From contig NZ_AUHE01000008.1 of assembly GCF_000423025.1 (NCBI RefSeq), positions 83,525 through 147,524 on the forward strand: 64,000 nucleotides of DNA, read 5' to 3'. The notes below the pieces were generated by a model. It was not told the DNA's origin, searched no databases, and was given only the letters and a program-made list of their open reading frames with translations. The DNA is from Gordonia shandongensis DSM 45094. GTDB taxonomy: Bacteria > Actinomycetota > Actinomycetes > Mycobacteriales > Mycobacteriaceae. Below are positions 28,209 through 36,403 of the stretch, piece by piece. Numbering within the stretch: position 1 is the first letter of the stretch; each line of letters opens with the position of its first letter. Both the position numbers and the translations under genes were made by a program.

Positions 28209-29162
28209 TTGACTCTGCTCGGAACGCTGTCGGGGCTGATGCCCGGCGCCTATCGACGGTCGAACCCGCGGATCGACGTCGACGGCGCGGTCGTCATCGT
28301 CACCGGCGCCGGACGGGGCATCGGCGAACGGACCGCGGCGCGCTTCGCGGCGGGCGGAGCCGTCGTCTGGCTCACCGACGTCGACGCGGAGGTGGCCGCC
28401 GCCGCGGCCCGCGAGATCCCCGGGGCACGATCGGCGCCGCTCGACGTGACCGACAGGGCGCAGTGGCGAGCCGTGGTCGACGAGATCCTCGCCGTCGACG
28501 GCCGCATCGACGTGCTGGTGAACAATGCGGGTGTGATGCCCGTCGGGCCCTACCTCGAGGAGACCGCGTCGACGACCGACCTGATCCTGGACGTCAACGC
28601 CGCCGGCGTCCTGTACGGCATGCGGGCCGTGCTGCCGACGATGATCGGTGCGCGTCGCGGTCACATCGTCACCGTCTCGTCGATGGCGGGAATGCTCCCG
28701 CTGCCGGGCATGATCACCTACAACGCGAGCAAATACGCCGCACTCGGCGCCTCGTTGGCGGCGCGCCGGGAATTCGACGGCACCGGCGTCACGGTCTCGA
28801 CGGTCCTGCCCGCCGCCGTCCGCACAGAACTGTCCTCGGGCGCGGACCTCGGCGGGACGCTGCCGACGGTCGACCCGGACGACGTCGCCCGGGCCGTGCT
28901 CCGCACCCTGGCGACCCGAGCGGCCCGCACGTCGGTGCCGGGCTGGGTGGCGCGTGGGTGGGCGCTCGTCGATCTGGCCGTCCCCGAGTCCGTCGAACGC
29001 GTGGTCCGCGATCTGGCCGGGCACCGGCAGGCGCTGTCGCTGGACGCCGATGCGCGAGCGGCGTACTCGGCCCGGATCGCCCGGCACGCCGCCCAACACG
29101 CCGCCCAACAGGCTGCCGCGAGCACGGGGTCTCAGCGATTGAACACGGGGTCTCAGCGATGA
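28209..29162 (+). CDS. Short-chain dehydrogenase/reductase
   Basis: A 317-residue NAD(P)-dependent oxidoreductase: cofactor loop TGAGRGIG (about residue 30), NNAG, catalytic SSMAG and YNASK, with a downstream helix (WALVDLAVPESVERVVRDL). No ATG is near; the TTG at 28209 is chosen because AGGAGG (28195-28200) lies exactly 8 nt before it. The C-terminus is low-complexity, made of two DNA repeats: AQHAAQ twice, then TGSQR twice, the second ending at the stop. The stop overlaps the next gene's ATG. With the following patatin and monooxygenase it forms a three-gene operon reminiscent of the mycobacterial mymA region (inference). The natural alcohol or ketone substrate is unknown. Confidence 0.88.
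   Translation: MTLLGTLSGLMPGAYRRSNPRIDVDGAVVIVTGAGRGIGERTAARFAAGGAVVWLTDVDAEVAAAAAREIPGARSAPLDVTDRAQWRAVVDEILAVDGRIDVLVNNAGVMPVGPYLEETASTTDLILDVNAAGVLYGMRAVLPTMIGARRGHIVTVSSMAGMLPLPGMITYNASKYAALGASLAARREFDGTGVTVSTVLPAAVRTELSSGADLGGTLPTVDPDDVARAVLRTLATRAARTSVPGWVARGWALVDLAVPESVERVVRDLAGHRQALSLDADARAAYSARIARHAAQHAAQQAAASTGSQRLNTGSQR
29123..29162 (+). repeat. Two 21-bp repeats across the SDR stop / patatin start
   Basis: The 17-bp sequence CACGGGGTCTCAGCGAT occurs at 29123 and 29144. The second copy supplies the bases of the overlapping ATGA; the first copy reads GATTGA at the same place, out of frame with a stop. The duplication has therefore built or shifted the gene junction. A shorter repeat (CACGCCGCCCAA twice) lies just upstream at about 29089. 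Confidence 0.85.
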
Positions 29163-30094
29163 CGGCCACGGCGTTGGTGATCGGGTGCGGCGGAACCATC
29201 GGGGGAGCCTGGGCGGTGGCGGCACTCGACGAGCTGGTCCGGCGAACGGGCTGGAATCCCGCGGACGCGACGGTCCTGCAGGGCACCTCCGCGGGAGCGG
29301 AGCTGGTCACGCTGCTGGCAGCCGGATACACGCCCGCCGACCTCGTCGACATGCAGGTCGGAACGTCGGACGATCCGGTCCTGCGCGAGCACATCGCCGC
29401 CACCCCGGCGAGTCTGCCGCCCGTTCCCGGCGTCCACCGACTCATGCCCTCGACCGTGTGGACGCGCCGCGGCGGGCACGCCGCACTGTCGGGCATCGCG
29501 CCGCGGGGGCGCGGCGACGCCGCCTGGCTCCACCGGTTGGCCGACGCGGCGAGCGGCCCCGACGGCCGGCTCGGGCACCCGGGAGCACGGCTGGTCGCCT
29601 ACCGCGTCGACGACGGCCGACGCATCGCCTTCGGTGCTCCCGGTGCGCCCCCGGCGACCCCCGGTGAGGCGCTGCGCGCCTCGTGGGCGGTTCCCGGGTG
29701 GATGCCGCCGGTGACGATCGACGGCAGGCGCCACCTCGACGGCGGCACCGCCTCGACCGCATCGGTCGATCTCGTCGGCCCGGACGAGGCCGAGCTGATC
29801 TACCTCATCACCCCGATGGCCTCGGCCGCGGGCGTGCGTGCGCCCGGACCGGGCGGACTGCTCGAAGATCGGCTCCTGCGCCGCCCGATGTCACGTGTGC
29901 TCGCCCGCGAGGTCGCCGACGTCCGCGCTCGCGGCACCCGCGTCGTGCACATCGCACCGCGGGCCACCGACATGGCGGCACTGGGGTCGCACTTCATGAA
30001 CCGGAAGCGGCGCCGGGAGGCGTTCGCGGCCTCGCGGGGCACCGTGGTCGACACCGTCCGGCAGGCACTCGAGGGGGACCGCGGCGATGAGTGA
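29159..30094 (+). CDS. Patatin-like phospholipase
   Basis: A 311-residue patatin-fold acyl hydrolase with a Ser-Asp dyad: glycine-rich oxyanion segment VIGCGGTIGGAWAVAAL at the N-terminus, nucleophile GTSAGAEL (Ser about residue 44) and the aspartate in HLDGGTAS (about residue 195). The N-terminal glycine motif is GCGGTIGG rather than the usual GGGxRG, a mild departure. It overlaps the SDR gene (ATGA) and the monooxygenase gene (8 bp). No signal peptide, so it should act inside the cell on membrane or storage lipids or on an ester made by the neighbouring monooxygenase (inference). Confidence 0.85.
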   Translation: MTATALVIGCGGTIGGAWAVAALDELVRRTGWNPADATVLQGTSAGAELVTLLAAGYTPADLVDMQVGTSDDPVLREHIAATPASLPPVPGVHRLMPSTVWTRRGGHAALSGIAPRGRGDAAWLHRLADAASGPDGRLGHPGARLVAYRVDDGRRIAFGAPGAPPATPGEALRASWAVPGWMPPVTIDGRRHLDGGTASTASVDLVGPDEAELIYLITPMASAAGVRAPGPGGLLEDRLLRRPMSRVLAREVADVRARGTRVVHIAPRATDMAALGSHFMNRKRRREAFAASRGTVVDTVRQALEGDRGDE

Positions 30095-30158
30095 CCCCGA
30101 GTCGATGAGTGACCCCGAGTCGATCAGCGGCACCGGGTCGATCAGCGGCACCGGGGTC
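30087..30158 (+). repeat. Four 18-bp repeats that begin at the monooxygenase start codon
   Basis: Two identical copies of ATGAGTGACCCCGAGTCG, each beginning with ATG, followed by two diverged copies (ATCAGCGGCACCGGGTCG and a variant). All are in frame (MSDPES x2, ISGTGS/V x2). The first copy overlaps the patatin stop codon. The start codon is thereby duplicated. Confidence 0.94.
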
Positions 30159-31643
30159 ACGGGCGACGCCGGTGGGCGCGACCCGCGGATCGTCGTCATC
30201 GGCGCCGGCATCGCCGGTCTGACCACCGCCCACGTCCTCACCGACGCCGGCTTCGAGGACCTCGTCGTCCTGGAACGCGGCAGCGACGTCGGCGGCGTCT
30301 GGCACCACAACCGGTACCCGGGACTCACCTGCGACGTCCCGTCACAGCTCTACCAGTTCGGCTTCGCACCCAACCCCGACTGGTCGAAGATCTGGGCGTC
30401 GGGTTCCGAGATCCAGCGGTACCACCGTGACGTGGCCGAACGATTCGGCCTGATGAACCGTATCCGACTGAACACCGAAGCGACCGCGGCGGACTTCGAC
30501 GACGACGCCGGCACCTGGACGGTGACCCTCGCCGACGGGGAGGAGTTGATCGCGGACTTCGTGATCTGCGCGACCGGCGTGCTGACGAATCCGCAGATCC
30601 CCGACATCCCGGGACTCGACGACTTCGACGGCCCCGTGGTGCACACGGCCCGCTGGGACGAGTCCCTGGACACCGCTGGGAAGCGGGTGGCCGTGATCGG
30701 CACCGGATCCACCGGCGTCCAGGTGGTCTCCGCGTTGGCGCCGACGGCCGCCGGACTCGTGCACTTCGCCCGGACCCCGCAGTGGATCCTCTGGGCCCCG
30801 ATGCGACTCCCGCAACCGCGGATCGTCGCCGCCGCCCTCCGGTCGATGCCCGGACTGCATGCTCTCGTGTATCGGGGACTGCTCGGCGCCTCGGCCATCC
30901 TGCCCGACATCGTCCGCAACGACACGTGGCGGCGGCGCGCCGTCCAGGCGTACGCGCGGCTGTCCCTGCGCGTCGGTGTCCGCGACCCCGAACTGCGGGC
31001 CGCACTGACGCCCCGCGATCAACCACTGTGCAAACGGCAGGTCGTCTCGGGCAGCTACTACCGGACCATCACGTCGTCGGCCGCCGACCTGGTGACCGAC
31101 CCGATCCGGGAGATCACCGCCGACGGTGTGGTGACCGCGGACGGTCGCGTCCACCCGGTCGACGTGATCGTCTTGGCCACCGGATTCCGGGCACACGACT
31201 ACATGCGGCCGATGAGCGTGACGGGTCGCGACGGACTCACCATCGACGAGGCGTGGCGCGACGGGCCGCGGGCCTACCGGATGACGGCGATCCCCGGATT
31301 CCCGAACCTCTTCACCGTGCTCGGCCCGAACTCGCCGACGGGATCGATCTCCCTGCAGCACACCTCCGAGCGCACGGCGCACTACCTGGCGTCGTGGTTG
31401 CGTCGCTTCGCCCGCGGTGAGGTCGACCGGATCGAAGTCACCGCCGAGGCGACCGACGAGTTCAACGACGACGTCCGTGCCGCGATGGGGCCCACCGTGT
31501 GGAACACCGGGTGCAATTCGTGGTACTTCTCCGAGTCCGGAACCATCGACCTGTGGCCGTTCGATCGCGCGACCCTCGACCGGATGCTCGCCGAACCGGA
31601 CCCGCAGCACTTTCACCTCACGGTGGCGGCGGACCCTCGCTGA
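30087..31643 (+). CDS. Flavin-containing (Baeyer-Villiger type) monooxygenase
   Basis: A 518-residue FAD/NADPH monooxygenase. N-terminal FAD loop VVIGAGIAGL (about residue 34), GVWHHNRYPGLTCDVPS, the Baeyer-Villiger fingerprint FDGPVVHTARWDE (F-x-G-x3-H-x3-W-D), the NADPH loop AVIGTGSTGVQV, and ATGFRAHDY near the C-terminus. It probably inserts oxygen into a ketone; with SDR (alcohol to ketone) and patatin (ester cleavage) the operon could form a ketone-degrading route. The first ~24 residues are repeat-derived; ATG 30105 in the second repeat is an equally possible start. The 3' end overlaps the convergent SnoaL gene by 26 bp. Confidence 0.9.
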   Translation: MSDPESMSDPESISGTGSISGTGVTGDAGGRDPRIVVIGAGIAGLTTAHVLTDAGFEDLVVLERGSDVGGVWHHNRYPGLTCDVPSQLYQFGFAPNPDWSKIWASGSEIQRYHRDVAERFGLMNRIRLNTEATAADFDDDAGTWTVTLADGEELIADFVICATGVLTNPQIPDIPGLDDFDGPVVHTARWDESLDTAGKRVAVIGTGSTGVQVVSALAPTAAGLVHFARTPQWILWAPMRLPQPRIVAAALRSMPGLHALVYRGLLGASAILPDIVRNDTWRRRAVQAYARLSLRVGVRDPELRAALTPRDQPLCKRQVVSGSYYRTITSSAADLVTDPIREITADGVVTADGRVHPVDVIVLATGFRAHDYMRPMSVTGRDGLTIDEAWRDGPRAYRMTAIPGFPNLFTVLGPNSPTGSISLQHTSERTAHYLASWLRRFARGEVDRIEVTAEATDEFNDDVRAAMGPTVWNTGCNSWYFSESGTIDLWPFDRATLDRMLAEPDPQHFHLTVAADPR

Positions 31644-32127
31644 GGATTCGGCGCGCCTCGTCGCCGCCGTCGATGACGCGGGCGGTGCGGCGGGCCACCC
31701 GCCACCCGTCGGGTGTCCGCTCGAACCGCCAGCTGTTCGCCGTCGACCGGACGACCGCCACGCCGCGGCCGTCGCTGCGGTGCACCAGCAGCTGGGAGTA
31801 GCTGACCGCACTCGCGGCATCGCCGGCGACCCTGATCTGCGGTGCGCTCATCACGTGACTGCATCCCCTGTCGACGAGGCCTCGATGGTCGTCGCCGTCG
31901 ACCATCGCGGCGATCTCCCGCGGGCCCGACAGCAGCCCGGTGTCGACGTCGTACACGCCGGTCGCGGTGAACAGGGCGACTGTGGCGTCCGCGGATCCGG
32001 AGTCGACGGCGGGGCCGTACCGATGGATGAGCGTGGTGATCTCCAGCCGGTCCTCGACCTCGCGCAGGCGCCCCGCCATGTCGTCCAGTCGGGCCTCCAG
32101 GGCGGCGATCCGCTCATCGGACGTCAT
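31618..32127 (-). CDS. SnoaL-like (NTF2-fold) protein
   Basis: A 169-residue protein: an N-terminal coiled-coil segment (DERIAALEARLDDMAGRLREVEDRLEI) followed by a SnoaL/NTF2-like cone fold (LIHRYGPAVDSGSADATVALFTATGVYDV, later VSYSQLLVHR, WRFERTPDGWRVARRTARVIDG). The fold is shared by dehydratases, isomerases and ring-hydroxylating beta subunits; the coiled coil resembles small subunits that pair with other proteins. The frame is open further, but ATG 32127 overlaps the LLM gene stop (ATGA). Its stop is 26 bp inside the convergent monooxygenase gene, so the two operons overlap tail to tail. Confidence 0.82.
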   Translation of the reverse strand: MTSDERIAALEARLDDMAGRLREVEDRLEITTLIHRYGPAVDSGSADATVALFTATGVYDVDTGLLSGPREIAAMVDGDDHRGLVDRGCSHVMSAPQIRVAGDAASAVSYSQLLVHRSDGRGVAVVRSTANSWRFERTPDGWRVARRTARVIDGGDEARRILSEGPPPP

Positions 32128-33005
32128 CGTGTCTCCTCGATGTCGCCGAACGTCGCACCCTCGCCGATCGCCAGTTCGCGGAGCCTGGCCAGTTGGTCCA
32201 CGTGGTGGGCGGCGTCGCGTGAGCCGACGGTCACCGATGCGACGGTGGCGCCGACGTCGCGGACGCGGGCGAGACGCCGCACGGCCGTGTCGGGGTCGCC
32301 CAGCGGGTCGACGGGCCCGACGCCGAGGACCACGTCGAACTCCGGCGGCGTCGACACGCAGGAGAGCAGTTCCCCGACCTGACGGGCCGAGAGCGCGAAC
32401 GGGCAGAAACCGTCGCCGAGCTCCACGGCGCGCCGCAGCGCGCGCCGCGTGCGGCCGCCCACCCACACCGGGACCGGCCCGGCCGAATGCGGCTGCACCA
32501 CCACGCCGTCATAGGCGTAGTAGGGGCCGCGGTGTGTCGGGGTGGGCGTCCCGAACGCCGATCGGACCGCGGCGAGGGCGTCGTCGGCTCGCGCACCGCG
32601 ATCGGTGAAATCCGCGCCGAGCAGGGAGAACTCCTCGGCGAGGCTGCCGACGCCGACCCCGAGCACCAGGCGCCCGTTCGACACCCGGTCGAGGGTGCCG
32701 TACCGCTTGGCGATCTCGAGCGGATGGTGATAGCCGAGAACGACGACGTGCGTGGCCAACCGGATTCTCCTGGTGAGAGCCGACAGATGACCGAACGTGG
32801 CCAGCGGATCCCAGTACGTGCCGCCCCGCTCGGCGGCCGCCGCAGCCGGGATCGCGACGTGCTCGCTGCAGGTGGCGTGGTGATAGCCCAGTGCATCGGC
32901 GGCGCGGACGACGCGCGCGATCTCGGCGATCCCGGCATCGTGCTCCCACCGCGAGGCCGCGGCGGGGTGCGCCGTGACCGCCGGGGTCGCCAGTCCCACT
33001 CGCAC
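32124..33005 (-). CDS. LLM-class flavin/F420-dependent oxidoreductase
   Basis: A 293-residue luciferase-like TIM-barrel oxidoreductase: GLATPAVTAH at the N-terminus, DALGYHHATCSEHV, TYWDPLATFGHLSALTRRIRLATHVVVLGYHHPLEIAKRYGTLDRVSNGRLVLGVGVG, and VPVWVGGRTRRALRRAVELGDGF. Residue pattern and phylogenetic context favour deazaflavin F420 as cofactor, typical of Mycobacteriales. The substrate is unknown. It lies between an SDR gene (1-bp gap) and the SnoaL-like gene (ATGA overlap), forming a minus-strand three-gene operon that faces the SDR-patatin-monooxygenase operon. Confidence 0.9.
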   Translation of the reverse strand: MRVGLATPAVTAHPAAASRWEHDAGIAEIARVVRAADALGYHHATCSEHVAIPAAAAAERGGTYWDPLATFGHLSALTRRIRLATHVVVLGYHHPLEIAKRYGTLDRVSNGRLVLGVGVGSLAEEFSLLGADFTDRGARADDALAAVRSAFGTPTPTHRGPYYAYDGVVVQPHSAGPVPVWVGGRTRRALRRAVELGDGFCPFALSARQVGELLSCVSTPPEFDVVLGVGPVDPLGDPDTAVRRLARVRDVGATVASVTVGSRDAAHHVDQLARLRELAIGEGATFGDIEETR

Positions 33006-33006
33006 G

Positions 33007-33804
33007 TCAGCGGCCCATCATCTCGGCGACGGCCGCGGCGGCGCCGGCGACGAGCCGGTCGCGGGGGAACCCGGACCGCTTCTGCGCCATCGGGTAGTTG
33101 CCGCCGGCCACCCAGACGGGTCCGTCCGCCAGATGCTCGAGGCCCTCGGCGGCCACGTCCCGGGGCTCGGCGACACGGAGCCCGGGCAGGTCGAAGTCGA
33201 GTCCCGCGCGGGCCATCGCGGGCGTCCGGGTGACCCCGAGCACCAGCTCCACCACGTCGACGCCATGCGGGGCGAGCTCGGCCCACAACCCTTCGGCGAA
33301 GACCCGGCTGAACGCCTTCGACGCCGCGTAGACGCCTTCGTGAGGAGAGCCGACGTACCCCGACAGCGACCCGACCAGGATCACGCCGCCACGGCCGCGT
33401 TCCCGCATCGGCGCCGCATAACGGTGGACGAGCTCCATCTGACGGACGACGTTGAGCGTCAGCACGTCGGTGTGCCGAGCGAGGTCGCCGCCGACGAACG
33501 GGTGGCCGTAGGTGTTGGCTCCGGCGTTGAGGATCAACAGACCGACCTCGAGGTCGTCGGTGACCGCCGCGATCCGGTCGCCCGCGTCGGCCGCGAGCAG
33601 ATCGACGGCGACCGTGCGGACCTGCGCCCCGCGGTCACGGAGCCGGTCGGCCGTCTCGCGGAGTGTGGCTTCGGTCCGGGCGACGAGGACCACCCCGAGA
33701 CCGGCATCGGCGAGCTGCTCGGCGAACTCGGCACCGACCCCCTCCGAGCCGCCCACGACGAGCGCCCACGGTCCGTACCGATCGGGGTCGACGCGTCCGA
33801 CCAT
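33007..33804 (-). CDS. Short-chain dehydrogenase/reductase
   Basis: A 265-residue SDR. The cofactor loop is unusual, VVGGSEGVGAEFA (G-G-S-E-G-V-G instead of TGxxxGxG), but NAGANTYG, SLSGYVGSPHEGVYAASKAF (Ser, Tyr, Lys) and a normal length support an active enzyme; the GGSEGVG form recurs in mycobacterial SDRs. The open frame extends to 34353, antisense-free but into the DUF4191 gene; ATG 33804 is 5 bp after that gene's stop and gives the right length. First gene of the SDR-LLM-SnoaL operon, and may be cotranscribed with DUF4191. Confidence 0.88.
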   Translation of the reverse strand: MVGRVDPDRYGPWALVVGGSEGVGAEFAEQLADAGLGVVLVARTEATLRETADRLRDRGAQVRTVAVDLLAADAGDRIAAVTDDLEVGLLILNAGANTYGHPFVGGDLARHTDVLTLNVVRQMELVHRYAAPMRERGRGGVILVGSLSGYVGSPHEGVYAASKAFSRVFAEGLWAELAPHGVDVVELVLGVTRTPAMARAGLDFDLPGLRVAEPRDVAAEGLEHLADGPVWVAGGNYPMAQKRSGFPRDRLVAGAAAAVAEMMGR

Positions 33805-33809
33805 CGGGA

Positions 33810-34565
33810 TCAGGCGCCGCGACGGCGGGTCGTGCGGCTGACGCTGCGCATCTTGGCACCCTGCGGCAGCGGTCCCTTGGGCATGGCGGCACCCGCGGTG
33901 CCCTTCGCCTTGAGGGCCGACAGGCGTCCCTCGAGGGCGTCCATCCGCTTGCGGTCGATGTTGCCGGGCAGTTTTCGGATATGCCGTTCGAGCTTCGACA
34001 GCGGGACCTGACCGTCGTCGTCGCCGACGAGAATCGTGTAGATCGGGGTGTCGCCGACGACGCGCGCGGCCTTCTTCTTCTCCTGCGCCAGCAGCGGCTT
34101 GACGCGGGTGGGCGAGCCCTCGCCGACGAGGATCAGCCCCGGCTTCCCGATGACACGGTGCACCGCATCCATGTGGGAGGTGCCGGTGACGGCCTGCTGG
34201 ACGCGCCACTGCCCGCGAATGTTGCCCAGGGCCCACCCGGCGGCGCCCGGCTGCCCCTCGGCCTTCTTGAAGACGCTGCTCTGCACCCGGCGGCCGAAGA
34301 TGATGAACGCCAACAGCACGCCGAGCACCACGCCGAGCGGCGCGGTGAACCACAGGTTGTCGAAGACGAAGTACCCCAGGAGCACGAAGGCCGCGACGCT
34401 CACCACGAGCGCACCGGCCATCAGCGGGATGAGGGCCTTGTCCTCCTTGCGCTGCATCTGAAACGCCTGCCAGATCTGCTGGCGACGTTCCCTGCTCTCC
34501 GCCTTCCGGACGGCCTTCGCGGCCTTCTTCGCCTCTTTGCTCGCCTTGTCCTGCGCCTTAGCCAT
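33810..34565 (-). CDS. DUF4191 membrane protein
   Basis: A 251-residue protein with a strongly basic N-terminus (Lys/Arg/Glu-rich, residues 1-40), two adjacent transmembrane helices (about residues 47-68 and 72-91, ALIPLMAGALVVSVAAFVLLGYFVF and PLGVVLGVLLAFIIF) and a basic cytoplasmic C-terminal domain containing GWALGNIRGQWRVQQAVTGTSHMDAVHRVIGKPGLILVGEG. This is the Rv2219 family, conserved beside lipA; the function is unknown. Conservation next to lipA and the cytoplasmic domain suggest a general envelope or proteostasis role, but nothing in the sequence is decisive. Confidence 0.87.
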   Translation of the reverse strand: MAKAQDKASKEAKKAAKAVRKAESRERRQQIWQAFQMQRKEDKALIPLMAGALVVSVAAFVLLGYFVFDNLWFTAPLGVVLGVLLAFIIFGRRVQSSVFKKAEGQPGAAGWALGNIRGQWRVQQAVTGTSHMDAVHRVIGKPGLILVGEGSPTRVKPLLAQEKKKAARVVGDTPIYTILVGDDDGQVPLSKLERHIRKLPGNIDRKRMDALEGRLSALKAKGTAGAAMPKGPLPQGAKMRSVSRTTRRRGA

Positions 34566-34607
34566 GCCCGTCAGTCTACGGTGCGGCGCGCGACGGCGAT
34601 CAGGGTG

Positions 34608-35684
34608 TCAGCGCGCCATCCGCGACAACAGCGACGACGCCTCCTGCGCGGCGGTGCCCTGCTGTGCGAGGTGCTCCAGACCGGGGGCCAGCGGTCTGCC
34701 GTGCCGCTCCATCGCCTGCGCGTACAGGCGACCGGCGCGGTACGACGAGCGCACCAGCGGACCGGCCATCACACCGGCGAATCCGAGTTCCTCGGCGTAC
34801 TGCGAGTGCTCGACGAACTCCTCGGGCTTCACCCAGCGGTCGACGGGGTGATGGCGGACGGACGGACGCAGGTACTGGGTGATCGTCACGATGTCGCAGC
34901 CCGCGTCGCGCAGATCCCGCAGCGACGACTGGATCTCCTCGGGCGTCTCGCCCATCCCCAGAATGAGGTTCGACTTCGTCACCAGCCCGTAGTCGCGGGC
35001 ACGGGTGAGCACCTCCAGGGACCGTTCGTAGCGGAACGCCGGACGGATGCTCTTGAAGATGCGGGGGACCGTCTCGATGTTGTGTGCGAGCACCTCCGGC
35101 CGCGACGAGAACACCTCGTCGAGCAGATCGGGCTTGGCGTGAAAGTCCGGGATGAGGTTCTCCACGCCCGTCTCGGGGTTGAGCTCGTGGATCTTTCGCA
35201 CGGTCTCGGCGTACAACCACGCGCCCTCGTCGGGCAGGTCATCGCGGGCGACACCGGTGATCGTCGAGTACCGCAGTCCCATGGCCTGGACCGACTCGGC
35301 GACGCGTCGCGGCTCGTCACGATCCAGTGCCGCAGGTCTGCCGGTGTCGATCTGGCAGAAGTCACACCGGCGGGTGCACTGCTCTCCGCCGATGAGGAAC
35401 GTCGCCTCGCGGTCTTCCCAGCATTCGTAGATGTTGGGGCACCCCGCCTCCTCGCACACCGTGTGCAGGCCCTCGCGTCGCACGAGGCCCTTGAGCTCGG
35501 TGTACTCCGGCCCCATGGTGGCTCGCGTCTTGATCCACTTCGGCTTGCGCTCGATGGGGGTCTGCGAGTTGCGAACCTCGAGGCGCAGCAGTTTGCGGCC
35601 GGCCGGTGGTTCCGGGCTCGCGGCGCCGGCGCCGTGATCGGGCGAGGTGCGGTCGGGAGAGGTGTGGTCGGGAGAGGTTGTCAC
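34608..35684 (-). CDS. lipA: Lipoyl synthase
   Basis: Radical-SAM enzyme inserting two sulphurs into octanoylated proteins. The 358-residue product has both cluster motifs: auxiliary [12 protein letters not shown] and radical-[14 protein letters not shown] (C-X3-C-X2-C), then [35 protein letters not shown] and YLRPS..H.PV.RWV. GTG 35684 overlaps the lipB stop as GTGA. The N-terminal ~20 residues are low-complexity [14 protein letters not shown], encoded by a 15-bp repeat. TAGGAT 7 nt before the GTG could also give a leaderless transcript from inside lipB. Works with LipB and serves the E2 encoded next door. Confidence 0.96.
   Translation of the reverse strand: MTTSPDHTSPDRTSPDHGAGAASPEPPAGRKLLRLEVRNSQTPIERKPKWIKTRATMGPEYTELKGLVRREGLHTVCEEAGCPNIYECWEDREATFLIGGEQCTRRCDFCQIDTGRPAALDRDEPRRVAESVQAMGLRYSTITGVARDDLPDEGAWLYAETVRKIHELNPETGVENLIPDFHAKPDLLDEVFSSRPEVLAHNIETVPRIFKSIRPAFRYERSLEVLTRARDYGLVTKSNLILGMGETPEEIQSSLRDLRDAGCDIVTITQYLRPSVRHHPVDRWVKPEEFVEHSQYAEELGFAGVMAGPLVRSSYRAGRLYAQAMERHGRPLAPGLEHLAQQGTAAQEASSLLSRMAR
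35634..35678 (-). repeat. Three 15-bp repeats at the 5' end of lipA
   Basis: Plus-strand units GTGATCGGGCGAGGT, GCGGTCGGGAGAGGT and GTGGTCGGGAGAGGT, in frame with lipA (T-S-P-D-H/R), directly after the start codon. Confidence 0.9.
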
Positions 35685-36391
35685 TGCACTGATCCTACGC
35701 TTGTGGCGGTGGCGTCCGACTCGACCGAGACGGACGCATCGGACTGGTCGAGGCATGTCTGGACGGCGCGGGCGACCGGATCGAGGACATCGGCCACGGT
35801 CAGTGGTGCGCCGCTCTCGATCGCCAGCGACGTGACTCCGGCGTCGGCGATGCCGCAGGGGACGATGGCGTCGAAGACGCTCATGTCGGGGTTCACGTTC
35901 AACGCGAAGCCGTGGAGGGTCACTCCGCGAGCCACCCGGATCCCGATCTGCCCGAGCTTGCGTTCCCCGCCGTCGTCGCATACCCACACTCCCGACCGGC
36001 CCTCGACCCGGCCGGTGGCGACGCCGTGGACGTCGCACACCGCGATGAGCGCCTCCTCGAGCCGCCGGACGTAGTCGACGACGTCGAGGGGTTCCGCGAG
36101 CCGGACGATCGGGTACCCGACCAGCTGGCCGGGACCGTGCCAGGTGATGCGGCCGCCGCGGTCCACGTCGATGACGGGAGCGCCGTCGACGGGCCGATCG
36201 GCGTCCTCGGTCCGCTTACCCGCGGTGTACACCGACGGATGTTCCAGAAGGAGCAGCACGTCGTGATCGAGAGCGCCGTCGGCCCGCTCGGCGGCCATCC
36301 GGTGTTGCAGGTCGTACGCCTCGGTGTAGTCGACGACGCCGAGGACGCGGACCTCCATCGGCCCGGCGTCTGCCCGCGTCGCACGTCGCAT
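35681..36391 (-). CDS. lipB: Octanoyltransferase (lipoate-protein ligase B)
   Basis: Transfers octanoyl from acyl carrier protein to lipoyl domains. The 236-residue protein has [19 protein letters not shown] (family signature, about residues 78-96), the catalytic lysine in [21 protein letters not shown], and the catalytic cysteine in [13 protein letters not shown]. Start 36391 gives 11 residues more than the next ATG (36358); neither has a strong ribosome site, so the start is uncertain. It lies 12 bp after dlaT and overlaps lipA, forming a dlaT-lipB-lipA transcription unit. The last ~18 residues are a Ser/Val/Thr-rich tail. Confidence 0.95.
   Translation of the reverse strand: MRRATRADAGPMEVRVLGVVDYTEAYDLQHRMAAERADGALDHDVLLLLEHPSVYTAGKRTEDADRPVDGAPVIDVDRGGRITWHGPGQLVGYPIVRLAEPLDVVDYVRRLEEALIAVCDVHGVATGRVEGRSGVWVCDDGGERKLGQIGIRVARGVTLHGFALNVNPDMSVFDAIVPCGIADAGVTSLAIESGAPLTVADVLDPVARAVQTCLDQSDASVSVESDATATSVGSVQ
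35692..35697 (-). promoter_or_regulatory. Possible internal leaderless -10 box for lipA
   Basis: TAGGAT on the minus strand, 7 nt before the lipA GTG, inside the 3' end of lipB. Confidence 0.35.
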
Positions 36392-36403
36392 GCCCGGCCG
36401 CGC

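Noticed and set aside
29442..29762. Arg-rich minus-strand ORF in the patatin gene
   Set aside because: Reverse-strand shadow with extreme Arg/Ala content.
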